Shown piece after piece: positions 56,492 through 64,000 of a stretch of 64,000 nt of DNA (position 1 is its first letter; every line of letters starts with the position of its first letter). The position numbers and the translations under genes were made by a program. Source of the stretch: Clostridia bacterium. GTDB taxonomy: Bacteria > Bacillota > Clostridia > UBA1381. The notes beneath the pieces were generated by a model that was not told the DNA's origin, made no database searches, and saw only the letters and a list, made by a program, of their open reading frames with translations. The DNA is taken from positions 1 through 64,000 of the forward strand of contig CAADTH010000018.1 of NCBI GenBank assembly GCA_900751885.1, written 5' to 3'.

Positions 56492-56558
56492 CACGAATTG
56501 ATTTTGCGGTATGAAAACAAAAAAACGATAGATACTAACAACCAAAGGAGGCTATTTT

Positions 56559-58106
56559 ATGGCAAAGAAACCGATTGCACTGATTATATTAGACGGATAT
56601 GGGTTAAATGCGGCAGTAGACGGCAATGCAATCAAGGCGGCAAAACAGCCGAATCTTGACAGCTATTTTGCAGACTATCCGCATACCATGCTCTATGCGA
56701 GCGGAATGAGTGTGGGACTTCCAGAGGGGCAGATGGGAAACTCTGAGGTCGGTCACACAAATATTGGCGCAGGGCGCGTGGTGTATCAGGAATTGACGCG
56801 CATCACGAAGTCCATTGAGGACGGAGACTTTTTTGAAAATGAAGCGCTCAAAAAAGCAGTGGAAAATTGCAAACGAACAGATAGCGCCATGCACTTTGTA
56901 GGACTTCTGTCCAACGGCGGTGTACACAGCCATATTGGACACCTATTCGGTCTTATCGACATGGCAAAAAGAAATGGCTTAAAAAAAGTATACATCCACT
57001 GCATCATGGACGGACGCGATGTGTCTCCGACTTCAGGTGTCGGCTTTGTCAAGGAATTGCAAAACAAGCTTGATGAGACTGGTGTGGGTAAGATTGCGAG
57101 CGTCTCCGGCAGATATTATGCGATGGACCGTGATACAAACTGGAACCGCGTAGAGAAAGCATACCGGGCGATTGCGGAGGGAAAGGGCGTCCTGACAGAC
57201 GATGTTGTGTCGATGATAGAGAAATCCTATGTCACAAGGGATGAAAATGACAGTCTGATTACGGATGAATTCATCATTCCAGCGGTTGTCACAGAGGATG
57301 GAAAGCCGGTTGGTAGGATAGAAGAAAATGACTCTGTCATCTGCTTTAATTTTCGTCCGGATCGTGCAAGGGAAATCACCAGGACACTGGTTGACCCTGC
57401 ATTCGATGGATTCCGTCGCGAACTAAAAAAGGTACATTATGTCTGCATGACGCAGTATGACGCCGAGATGCCGAATGTGGATGTCGCATTTCGCCCACAG
57501 ACACTTATGAATACCTTTGGCGAATACATCAGTAAAAAAGGCTTAAAACAGCTTCGCATTGCGGAGACGGAAAAATACGCACATGTCACCTTCTTCTTTA
57601 ACGGCGGTGTAGAAGCAGTGTATCCTGGAGAGGAAAGAAAGCTGATTCCATCTCCGAAGGTTGCAACGTATGATATGCAGCCGGAGATGAGCGCATATCT
57701 GGTGGCGGATGCCTGTGTAGAGCTGATTAATCAGGATCAATATGACTGCATCATTCTAAATTTTGCCAACTGTGACATGGTTGGGCATACCGGCGTGTTT
57801 GAAGCGGCGGTCAAGGCAGTGGAGGCAGTGGACGAATGCCTCGGAAGAGTGGTCGACGCACTGAAGGCAAAGGATGGAACTATTTTGATTACTGCGGATC
57901 ATGGAAATGCAGACTGTATGCTCGATCCACAGACAAAGCAGATTTTCACCGCGCATACAACCAACCCGGTGCCATTGATTGTAATGGGGGCAGGGGATGT
58001 GAAGCTCAAAAAAGGAAAGCTTGCAGACCTTACGCCAACCATGTTGGATTTGATGGGATTAGACAAACCGTCAGAGATGACAGGCGAAAGCCTGATTGAA
58101 AAATAG
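56559..58106 (+). CDS. gpmI: 2,3-bisphosphoglycerate-independent phosphoglycerate mutase
   Basis: 515-residue manganese-dependent mutase converting 3- to 2-phosphoglycerate. Catalytic Ser62 lies in GNSEVGHTNIGAG; metal-binding motifs include LDGYG near the start, HCIMDGRD, and TADHGNAD with the C-terminal metal site. Length is normal (510-515). AAAGGAGG precedes ATG 56559. It follows pgk-tpi in a glycolytic unit; enolase and GAPDH genes are not in this window. Confidence 0.98.
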   Translation: MAKKPIALIILDGYGLNAAVDGNAIKAAKQPNLDSYFADYPHTMLYASGMSVGLPEGQMGNSEVGHTNIGAGRVVYQELTRITKSIEDGDFFENEALKKAVENCKRTDSAMHFVGLLSNGGVHSHIGHLFGLIDMAKRNGLKKVYIHCIMDGRDVSPTSGVGFVKELQNKLDETGVGKIASVSGRYYAMDRDTNWNRVEKAYRAIAEGKGVLTDDVVSMIEKSYVTRDENDSLITDEFIIPAVVTEDGKPVGRIEENDSVICFNFRPDRAREITRTLVDPAFDGFRRELKKVHYVCMTQYDAEMPNVDVAFRPQTLMNTFGEYISKKGLKQLRIAETEKYAHVTFFFNGGVEAVYPGEERKLIPSPKVATYDMQPEMSAYLVADACVELINQDQYDCIILNFANCDMVGHTGVFEAAVKAVEAVDECLGRVVDALKAKDGTILITADHGNADCMLDPQTKQIFTAHTTNPVPLIVMGAGDVKLKKGKLADLTPTMLDLMGLDKPSEMTGESLIEK

Positions 58107-58112
58107 AGACTT

Positions 58113-58140
58113 GAAAAGAGGACATATGCTCCTCTTTTTT
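58113..58140 (+). terminator. Terminator after gpmI
   Basis: Stem AAAAGAGGA / TCCTCTTTTTT with a loop of about 7 nt. Confidence 0.8.
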
Positions 58141-58408
58141 TGTACAAAAAATTAAGGTGCCGCAGTATGTAGGATAGAGTGTTTCTATATAATACCGTAA
58201 TACGCATATAAAATTAATACAGAGGAGGATACAAAGTGATGTTTGAAGGCGTATAGAGTGAGGATGAATCGGATTAGAAGAAAAGACACACCGTAATGCG
58301 CAAATTAAAAGTAAGTGCGTATTACGGTGCTAAACTAGGAAATAAAAAAGTTTCTTGAAAATCCAATTGATTAGAAGATACCTTTTAATGATGATAATTT
58401 AGAAAAAA
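58141..58408. promoter_or_regulatory. Non-coding region with three operator-like copies and a strong ribosome site
   Basis: Copies of a CCGTAATACG motif lie at 58195-58204, 58291-58300 (CCGTAATGCG) and 58318-58327 (reverse). The last two form a 14-bp hairpin with one G-T pair. A strong ribosome site AGAGGAGG (58221-58228) precedes ATG 58239, which opens only a 5-codon peptide; a second mini frame of 10 codons starts at 58264. A TATAAA-like -10 sits near 58207. No larger gene. Confidence 0.55.
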
Positions 58409-58866
58409 TTAAAAATTTGTAGTATGTTCGTTGTCATACAGCTTTGAGGCTATATAGATAAGTTCCTCCAGCAGACAACGTTTTTCCTCAGGAGCATGAT
58501 TAATGATATCCATAATCGCGCTTTTTTCAAGGGCAATGGATTCTCCAGTAATCAGATAATCCAGAGAGACATGAAAAATGGACTTTGCTTTTCGGAGTGT
58601 CTCATAAGAAAGTCCGTGAATGCCTCGTTCCACTTTGCCATAGAAATTGGCGGAGATTCCTAACAGCTCGGAGGCTTTTTCCTGGGACAATCCCAGGTAC
58701 TCTCTTTGCTGACGCAATCTGTTGCCAAAATCAATTAAATGTTTTTTTTTTCGGTCGTATATCCGACTCATCCTACTCACCTGCTTTCGTATATTTTCTT
58801 ATATTATCATTGTGAAACAAAGGTTTAGCCACTTCGTATATTGACAAAAAATTCGTATTACGGTAT
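58192..58866. repeat. Inverted copies of a 13-bp (17-bp near-perfect) element bracketing an XRE gene
   Basis: ATACCGTAATACG at 58192-58204 and its exact reverse complement at 58854-58866; extended to 17 bp there is one mismatch. They enclose the XRE gene and its flanks. They may be paired operators of that regulator or the ends of a small mobile unit. Confidence 0.6.
58409..58771 (-). CDS. XRE-family transcriptional regulator
   Basis: 120 residues with an N-terminal HTH (RLRQQREYLGLSQEKASELLGISANFYGKVERGIHGLSYETLRKAKSIF, about 20-67) and a helical C-terminal part (EKRCLLEELIYIASKL) that may dimerise. Similar small XRE proteins in Clostridia often autoregulate. ATG 58771 follows AGGTGAG; an in-frame GTG at 58780 overlaps that site. 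Four copies of a CCGTAATACG-type motif lie on both sides, one of them inside a consensus promoter spacer, which suggests they are its operators. The next genes are unrelated. Confidence 0.85.
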   Translation of the reverse strand: MSRIYDRKKKHLIDFGNRLRQQREYLGLSQEKASELLGISANFYGKVERGIHGLSYETLRKAKSIFHVSLDYLITGESIALEKSAIMDIINHAPEEKRCLLEELIYIASKLYDNEHTTNF

Positions 58867-58869
58867 AAT
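58841..58869 (+). promoter_or_regulatory. Consensus sigma-A promoter with operator-like motif in its spacer and no gene downstream
   Basis: TTGACA (58841-58846), 17-bp spacer, TATAAT (58864-58869), the best promoter in the window. The spacer contains CGTATTACGG (58854-58863). It reads rightward, away from the XRE gene, into about 130 bp with no coding frame before the convergent spmB end. A short RNA, antisense to spmB if it reads through, is possible. Confidence 0.75.
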
Positions 58870-58999
58870 AACCGCTGTAAGTAGGGTGAACAGGGGATTT
58901 TCAGCCAATTTTATGGTATAAGAAAAATAAATTATTCTATAGAGAACTTTTCTTAGGTTTTGGTTTGGTTTTTGGTCTTTTCTGTGGCTGCCTCTGAAT

Positions 59000-59530
59000 T
59001 TAACAAAATATTAGCTTACAAACCCATACACTCGCGATGATTCCAACCAGATCGCCAATCAAGGCGGCAGGGAGGGCGCCGCGGGTGTATTGTACTTTTG
59101 TGGACTTAAAATAAACGGCAAGTGTATAGAAGGTTGTCTCTGTAGAACCCATAATCACAGATGCCATCCTGCCGGTCATACTATCCGGACCGGCAGAGCC
59201 TAGAAGATCTGTTACCAATCCCAATGCGCCGCTTCCCGAGATGGGACGGAGCAGCGAGAGAGGGAGAATGTCCTCAGGGATATGTAATAGATTTGTAATA
59301 GGACGGACACAGAAAATGAGTAAATCCATAGCGCCGGATGCCTTAAACATGGCAACAGCCGTTAAGATGGCAAGCATAGCAGGGAAGATTTGAAGCACGG
59401 TTTTCATACCGTCTTCTGCGCCGGATAAGAAAGTGCTGTAAACCGGCACTTTTTTTTTGAACCCACAAATAAAAACCACACAGAGCATGAGGGGGATGGC
59501 AAGCTGGGAGACTAGGGTAACAGCGTTCAT
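59000..59530 (-). CDS. spmB: Spore maturation protein SpmB
   Basis: 176-residue membrane protein with about five helices; it works with SpmA in lowering spore core water content. AEDGMKTVLQIFPAMLAILTAVAMFKASG and LRPISGSGALGLVTDLLGSAGPDS are typical, and the GSTETTFYTLAVYF motif is present. ATG 59530 overlaps the spmA stop (ATGA) and follows AGGAGG. Confidence 0.95.
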   Translation of the reverse strand: MNAVTLVSQLAIPLMLCVVFICGFKKKVPVYSTFLSGAEDGMKTVLQIFPAMLAILTAVAMFKASGAMDLLIFCVRPITNLLHIPEDILPLSLLRPISGSGALGLVTDLLGSAGPDSMTGRMASVIMGSTETTFYTLAVYFKSTKVQYTRGALPAALIGDLVGIIASVWVCKLIFC

Positions 59531-60102
59531 GATTTCCTCCTGTAAAATAGCTTTACAAAAAACACTGCGGCAGAGACGGAGCACGCGGATGCAATCCAAA
59601 TCGGCAGCATGATTTCAAATGGATTTTGAGACCCGGCCGCAACGCGAAGGGAAATCAGAGTGGTTGGAATCAACTGAAACGAAGCAGTGTTCAGCACGAC
59701 AAAGGTACACATTTCGTCGGAAGCATGTTTCCTTCCTTCATTGATTTCATCGAGTTCATGCATCGCAGAAAGTCCAAGAGGCGTTGCCGCATTGCCGAGA
59801 CCCAAAAGATTTGCCGTCATGTTCATCGTGATGGCACGCATGGCGCGCCCGCCCTGCTTGAGCTTTGGAAACAACAGCTTTGTCACAGGAGAGAGCAACC
59901 GCCCGATGAATGCTGATACGCCGCCTTCGTCAGCAATTTTCATTATACCAGACCAAAGACACATGATGCCGGCAAATGATAAAACAGTCTGTACACTGTC
60001 TTTCGCCGCGCCAAGTCCCGCGTGGACAGTGGCGTCGAGCTGTCCATTCATTGCGCCGATTACAAGGGAGAGCAAAATCATTGCACCCCAGATATAATTC
60101 AT
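59527..60102 (-). CDS. spmA: Spore maturation protein SpmA
   Basis: 191-residue nucleoside-recognition-type membrane protein, partner of SpmB. It shows IMKIADEGGVSAFIGRLLSPVTKLLFP, the conserved NMTANLLGLGNAATPLGLSAMHEL, and NTASFQLIPTTLISLR. ATG 60102 follows GGAGGGG; upstream codons lie in the leader. Gene order spmA-spmB is conserved among spore formers. Both should be expressed in the forespore. Confidence 0.95.
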   Translation of the reverse strand: MNYIWGAMILLSLVIGAMNGQLDATVHAGLGAAKDSVQTVLSFAGIMCLWSGIMKIADEGGVSAFIGRLLSPVTKLLFPKLKQGGRAMRAITMNMTANLLGLGNAATPLGLSAMHELDEINEGRKHASDEMCTFVVLNTASFQLIPTTLISLRVAAGSQNPFEIMLPIWIASACSVSAAVFFVKLFYRRKS

Positions 60103-60304
60103 CACATGAATCCCCTCCTTTTTGAAAAATATATGACACACTCAAGCGAAATATGACAGGCACAGACAGAAGAAAAATGTCATGCTTTTGAGAAAAAAGA
60201 AAACCATTTTTTGAAAAAATGACAAAAAAGCATACCAAAAGTGAGGATAAAACAAAGAAAATGTGAACAAACTATGAATTTGCTCGATTTTTACCACAAA
60301 ATAG

Positions 60305-60333
60305 TTGACTTTTTTTTACATACATGTTAAACT
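60305..60333 (+). promoter_or_regulatory. Sigma-A promoter of the AbrB-type gene
   Basis: TTGACT (60305-60310), 17-bp spacer, TAAACT (60328-60333). Confidence 0.6.
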
Positions 60334-60386
60334 ACAGATATGGCAGACAAGGTTAGGTCTGCGATTTTTGGAAGGAGGAGTAATCA

Positions 60387-60635
60387 ATGAAATCAACAGG
60401 AATTGTAAGGAAGGTAGACGAGCTGGGAAGAATCGTACTTCCAATCGAACTGAGACGTACGTTCGATATCGAGGAAAAGGATGCGTTGGAGATTTATGTA
60501 GATTCTAACACAATCATTCTCAAGAAGTATGAACCGGCGTGTATCTTCTGCGGTGATGCAAAAGATGTCTTTACATTCAACGGCAAAAATATATGTCCGT
60601 CTTGTGCAAAGGAAATGCAGACATTCGTAAAATAA
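60387..60635 (+). CDS. AbrB/SpoVT-family transition-state regulator with zinc-ribbon tail
   Basis: 82-residue DNA-binding protein. The N-terminal swapped-hairpin domain is clear (VRKVDELGRIVLPIELRRTFDIEEKDALEIY). The C-terminal half has CIFCGD and CPSCAK, two CxxC pairs that probably bind zinc, a form typical of Clostridia. It likely controls genes at the switch from growth to sporulation. ATG 60387 follows GGAGGAG. Single gene with a terminator. Confidence 0.93.
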   Translation: MKSTGIVRKVDELGRIVLPIELRRTFDIEEKDALEIYVDSNTIILKKYEPACIFCGDAKDVFTFNGKNICPSCAKEMQTFVK

Positions 60636-60654
60636 GAATTTCTTTAAAAAGATA

Positions 60655-60691
60655 AAAACTGCTCTTTCAGATTAGAAAGAGCAGTTTTTTT
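60655..60691 (+). terminator. Terminator after the AbrB-type gene
   Basis: Stem AAACTGCTCTTTC / GAAAGAGCAGTTT with a 6-nt loop and T-run. Confidence 0.9.
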
Positions 60692-60736
60692 GTTGAACTC
60701 TCTATTTTAATGGATAAGCTTCTGTGGTTGTCGCAT

Positions 60737-60770
60737 AAAAAAAGAATAGCCCTACCGGCTATCCTTTTTT
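60737..60770 (-). terminator. Terminator at the end of holB
   Basis: Leftward: stem GGATAGCC / GGCTATTC with one mismatch and a TTTTTTT tail; it overlaps the holB stop region. Confidence 0.7.
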
Positions 60771-61750
60771 AAAATTTCTTTCACATTCAGCGCAACATAC
60801 AGGGAAAGCGCACGGTTGTTGACATAACGCCTATGCATCTGCGCAGCGGTGAGAAGGACGTCTAAAATTGCGATACAGCTTCTCTCAGACACAGCCAACA
60901 GCTTTTTCTTTAACACATCCGCATAATCAGTATTTATTACCGCGCGCGCTGACGAGCATGAAAGAAGAAGCATGTCGCGGAAAAAGCTCTGCCATAGGGA
61001 CAAAATGGTAGAACTATCGTCCTTATTTGCTTCAAAAAATTCTGCCACGTGATATGCGGACAGTGTGCGTGCAGACAATAGGAAGTCGAGTTCCGATAGG
61101 GCAGACGCTCTCAGGGAATAAAATGCATCGCTTTGTGCAATACGGTCTGCTTCTCCTGGGATGCCTCCGGAGTAAGCCGCGAGAAAATCAATCTTGTCCG
61201 TCTGTTCGGGATACTGCTCTTTGAGATAGGCGCGAATCTGTTTCTCCGAGAGAGCGGCAAACCGAATCAGCACACACCGCGAACGAATGGTCTCCAAAAG
61301 CACAGATGCATTGGAAGTTAAAATCACAAATACGACATACTCTGGAGGCTCTTCGAGTACCTTCAAAAACGCATTTTGCGCTTGTTCTGTCAGACAGTCT
61401 CCCTCCTCGATGAGATAGACCTTACGCGCAGAGGAAAATGGACGTACATAGCTGTCCGATGCAATCTCACGGATTCGGTCTGTGCCAATGCTTTTTTTGT
61501 CTCCCGTATTGACATAGATAATATCAGGGTTCGTATCACTTTTCGACTGGATGCAGGATGCACATGTGCCGCAGGGCGCGCTTTGCGGGTGAAGGCAGGT
61601 GAGTGCCGCGGCAAACAGCCGTGCGGACTCCCGCTTGCCGATTCCCTCTGGACCCTCAAAAATATATGCGTGCTGATGCGCTGCCGAATGGACGCTGTCT
61701 ATAAGCGTCTGCATCAAATCCTCGTGATAAATATGAGAAAAACCATACAT
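60752..61750 (-). CDS. holB: DNA polymerase III delta' subunit
   Basis: 332-residue clamp-loader subunit. It has a P-loop-like GPEGIGKRESA near 34-44 (the usual Thr/Ser is Arg, so probably without ATPase activity, as normal for delta'), the zinc module CGTCASC, and FLKVLEEPPEYVVFVILTS plus ETIRSRC (SRC motif). The start overlaps the darA stop as TAATG. Leftward unit darA-holB. Confidence 0.93.
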   Translation of the reverse strand: MYGFSHIYHEDLMQTLIDSVHSAAHQHAYIFEGPEGIGKRESARLFAAALTCLHPQSAPCGTCASCIQSKSDTNPDIIYVNTGDKKSIGTDRIREIASDSYVRPFSSARKVYLIEEGDCLTEQAQNAFLKVLEEPPEYVVFVILTSNASVLLETIRSRCVLIRFAALSEKQIRAYLKEQYPEQTDKIDFLAAYSGGIPGEADRIAQSDAFYSLRASALSELDFLLSARTLSAYHVAEFFEANKDDSSTILSLWQSFFRDMLLLSCSSARAVINTDYADVLKKKLLAVSERSCIAILDVLLTAAQMHRRYVNNRALSLYVALNVKEILKKDSR

Positions 61751-62079
61751 TATACTTTTTCAAACCTTTCCACATCTACGACAAAAATTGTTGCTCCGCC
61801 CACGTCGATTTCAATTGGGTAGGTTGTGTATCCTCCATTCATATTGGAGATTGGGACAGGGGAAGATACGACCTGCTCGCGTTTTTCACATTTATCCTTT
61901 ATCGTATCAATCGCTTTTTGCACATTGCTCTCATCCGTTCCAATCAAAAGCGTGGTATTTCCTGATTTTAAAAATCCGCCGGTGGTGGCAAGCTTTGTCA
62001 CGCTGAACCCCTCTTCATTTAGGGCGTGCATGACATTGGTGCCGTCCTCATCGCGGACGATTGAAATAATTAGCTTCAT
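61750..62079 (-). CDS. darA: Cyclic di-AMP receptor DarA (PII-like, YaaQ)
   Basis: 109-residue PII-like trimer protein that binds c-di-AMP. It reads MKLIISIVRDEDGTNVMHALNE, then ATTGGFLKSGNTTLLIG, and ends GGATIFVVDVERFEKV, all typical of DarA/PstA. ATG 62079 follows AAAGGAGG. Gene order darA-holB is conserved in Firmicutes. Confidence 0.94.
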   Translation of the reverse strand: MKLIISIVRDEDGTNVMHALNEEGFSVTKLATTGGFLKSGNTTLLIGTDESNVQKAIDTIKDKCEKREQVVSSPVPISNMNGGYTTYPIEIDVGGATIFVVDVERFEKV

Positions 62080-62096
62080 AAAAAGACCTCCTTTAG

Positions 62097-62150
62097 TCCT
62101 CACTAGCTCAGATGGCAGGGCATGCGGCTGTCTGGCAGGAACCCAAACCA
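62097..62150 (+). other. Partial tRNA-like sequence
   Basis: GTCCTCACTAGCTCAGATGG followed by CAGGGCATGCGG resembles the acceptor 5' strand and D-arm of a tRNA (D-stem pairs GCTC / GGGC). No matching anticodon stem, T-arm or acceptor 3' strand can be found, so it is at most a remnant. Confidence 0.3.
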
Positions 62151-62270
62151 CATAATCTTCATTATACTATGACTTTTTGTGAAAATCAAATTTTTCATCA
62201 AAAATAGATTGCCACACAAAACACTTTATGGTATGGTAATTATATGAAAAAATTAGGGGGATAGATAATA

Positions 62271-64000
62271 ATGAAACACAAAAGAATCGTAGCATTTCTT
62301 GCCGCGTGCAGCCTGGTATTCGGACTTTGCGCGTACGCCGTTGATTTGCCGCACGCATTTTGGGCGCTCAATGACAGCTATAACTGGGCGCTCCAGACAG
62401 GAGACAATGACGGAATCATCTGGTATGGCACACAGATTACAGACCTTCTCCGCCAGGAAGCAGACAGCGCCGAAAAAAACGAAATCATGGCGTCAAGACT
62501 TGACCAGATGGGGCTTGCCTATGAAAGAAAGGGACAATACCAAAGCGCGGCGCAGTGCTACCGGGAATATCTCCCGTATGCCAATCAAATGGGCTGGGCG
62601 GATGGCGTTAAGATTGCAAATGCAAAGGTGCGCCAATACACACCTGACATTCAATTATATACCGAAACCGGCAGGACTCAAACGTATTACGGTGCAAAAC
62701 ATGAGCCGGAAACAGGCGTTCTGTATGGGCGAACACTGAAAGGAGACATACAGGGAAGCCTTCAGGATGCGTCTATGACATTGGTTTATGCCGAACTTGG
62801 AGATTCCAGCGCAATGAGGTGGGTCGACGAAACACTGGCGGAAGCAAGCCGGACGGGGACAGCAGTGGAAATTGCATGGAATTTTCCCAATGAGGGTGAT
62901 GATGTAAGACAGATTCGGACAAAGGACGGCGCCATTCAAGCGATGGCAGACACAATCGCACGTTATCCGAATGTGGCAGTTTTTTTGCGCATCGGAGCGG
63001 AAATGAATATCTGGTCGAACCGTGCTGCGGGCGCAGAGTTTGCGGATGCCTTTCGGTATGTAGTGGACAGTGTGAGAAAAACCGCGTCAAATGCCGCAAT
63101 CGTTTGGAGTGTAGCGCATGCCTCCTCGTGGGATATTGACATGGATGAGTATTATCCAGGTGATGAGTATGTGGATTGGGTCGGAATATCGGCATACATG
63201 ATGCCATATTTTCAAGGGAAAGACAACTGGGCAGATGCGGATAAATTCAATGAAGTCGTTTTTTCCGCAGGGGATAGTGCAGAACCGGTCAAGCTGGTGC
63301 AGGAGGTGGTAGAGCGTTATGGCGGCAGAAAGCCGATTATGCTCGCCGAGTGTGGCACAGCCCACTATGTCCGTCCTCTCGAGAGGGATACCACGGACTT
63401 TGCAAAAGCACATATGCAGCGAATGTACGAGTATCTTCCGATGGTTTACCCACAAATCAAAGCGATTGTTTATTTTGATGTGGTCATAGACGGCGAAATC
63501 AATGATTATGCCCTGTCTACAAGCAATGCATTGGAGGAAGTCTATCAAACCAAAACAAAAAATGGGCCATTTTTGCAAAGCGGTCAAACCCAGCCGCTGT
63601 GTGTTTACAAAAAAATGGATGATTCCTTTGAGGTCGATCAATCTATTGTTCCATTTCGCACCTATGCCCATATCTTTGGGCAAGTTCAGCCGGAGGTTCA
63701 GTACCATATCGACGGTACGTGGGTAGCAAGCGCATCGGAGTATCCGTATTGCGCGGATATCGATTTTTCTGGATGGCAGGAGGGAGAGCATACACTCTCT
63801 GTCACAGCTTGTGTGAATGGGCAAAATGTGTACGAAAAGCAGTATGCCGTTTTTGTACGCCCGCCAATCCGTATTCAGGTAAATGGAGAGACCGTGGCAT
63901 CCGATGTACAGCCGACCATTCAGGATGACCGCACGCTTGTTCCGATTCGGGTAATTTCAGAAAAACTGAACGCGAAGGTGGATTGGGACGCGTCCAACCG
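62271..64000 (+). CDS. Secreted GH26-like glycoside hydrolase with stalk domain (3' end cut by window)
   Basis: About 576 codons visible. Signal peptide at 1-23 (AACSLVFGLCAYA). A tetratricopeptide-like helical region (about 30-120) is followed by a glycosidase domain with LRIGAEMNIW (candidate acid/base Glu), VWSVAHASSW, YVDWVGISAYM and PIMLAECGTAHY (candidate nucleophile Glu), the layout of family GH26, which cleaves beta-mannans. After a beta-sandwich linker a copper amine oxidase N-like stalk begins (IQVNGETVASDVQPTI, RTLVPIRVISEKL). Start ATG 62271 has AGGGGG 12 bp upstream, a long spacing. Substrate is not proven. Confidence 0.8.
   Translation, partial: MKHKRIVAFLAACSLVFGLCAYAVDLPHAFWALNDSYNWALQTGDNDGIIWYGTQITDLLRQEADSAEKNEIMASRLDQMGLAYERKGQYQSAAQCYREYLPYANQMGWADGVKIANAKVRQYTPDIQLYTETGRTQTYYGAKHEPETGVLYGRTLKGDIQGSLQDASMTLVYAELGDSSAMRWVDETLAEASRTGTAVEIAWNFPNEGDDVRQIRTKDGAIQAMADTIARYPNVAVFLRIGAEMNIWSNRAAGAEFADAFRYVVDSVRKTASNAAIVWSVAHASSWDIDMDEYYPGDEYVDWVGISAYMMPYFQGKDNWADADKFNEVVFSAGDSAEPVKLVQEVVERYGGRKPIMLAECGTAHYVRPLERDTTDFAKAHMQRMYEYLPMVYPQIKAIVYFDVVIDGEINDYALSTSNALEEVYQTKTKNGPFLQSGQTQPLCVYKKMDDSFEVDQSIVPFRTYAHIFGQVQPEVQYHIDGTWVASASEYPYCADIDFSGWQEGEHTLSVTACVNGQNVYEKQYAVFVRPPIRIQVNGETVASDVQPTIQDDRTLVPIRVISEKLNAKVDWDASN

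Overview
This window is a stretch of chromosome from an anaerobic, spore-forming member of the Firmicutes, probably class Clostridia. The anaerobe and spore-former reading rests on a three-gene GerA-type germinant receptor operon, spmA/spmB, an AbrB/SpoVT-type regulator, FeoAB, oxygen-independent HemZ and a desulfoferrodoxin-like protein. Ribosome sites are strong GGAGG boxes and several starts are TTG or GTG. Genus cannot be set from the sequence alone. No rRNA, intact tRNA, CRISPR array, transposase or prophage was seen.

Layout. 1-4.4 kb: FeoAB ferrous iron uptake with a divergent DtxR-type regulator, coaBC, and an XRE regulator fused to a complete desulfoferrodoxin-like module. 4.4-10.9 kb: a leftward replication/metabolism block (dnaA, dnaN, an MBL hydrolase, hemZ, a nucleoside kinase), with DnaA boxes between dnaA and dnaN. 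11-16.5 kb: a secreted amidase, a repeat lipoprotein, a DnaI-type helicase loader, a stalk-domain secreted protein, a Nif3-like protein and trmK. 16.5-17 kb: a non-coding, AT-rich region dense in DnaA boxes, the best oriC candidate. 17-25.7 kb: serS, two small membrane proteins, parB, parA, then the gerA-type operon.

25.7-31 kb: a stalk-domain protein and the lysine/diaminopimelate operon asd-dapA-dapB-ACT, controlled by a lysine riboswitch. 31-37.6 kb: accessory genes (SLOG protein, MscS, VanZ, GrpB, GNAT, a lipoprotein with one live and one dead peptidase domain). 37.6-53.2 kb: tuf, fusA, rpsG, rpsL, an L7Ae-like gene, then three inserted genes, then rpoC and rpoB. 53.2-58.1 kb: a DnaD-like primosome gene and a glycolytic operon whose pgk and tpi are fused across a run of ten A residues, then gpmI. 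58.1-64 kb: an XRE regulator bracketed by inverted copies of a 17-bp element, spmB/spmA, abrB, holB, darA and the start of a secreted GH26-like glycosidase.

How it fits together. Four near-perfect parS sites (21.1, 22.9, 34.3 and 44.5 kb), parAB, dnaA/dnaN, the DnaA-box region, dnaI and dnaD all point to an origin-proximal segment. The most interesting items are the pgk-tpi fusion with its slippery junction, the XRE-desulfoferrodoxin fusion, the XRE gene with four CCGTAATACG-type sites, and the separation of the main DnaA-box cluster from dnaA by about 6 kb.
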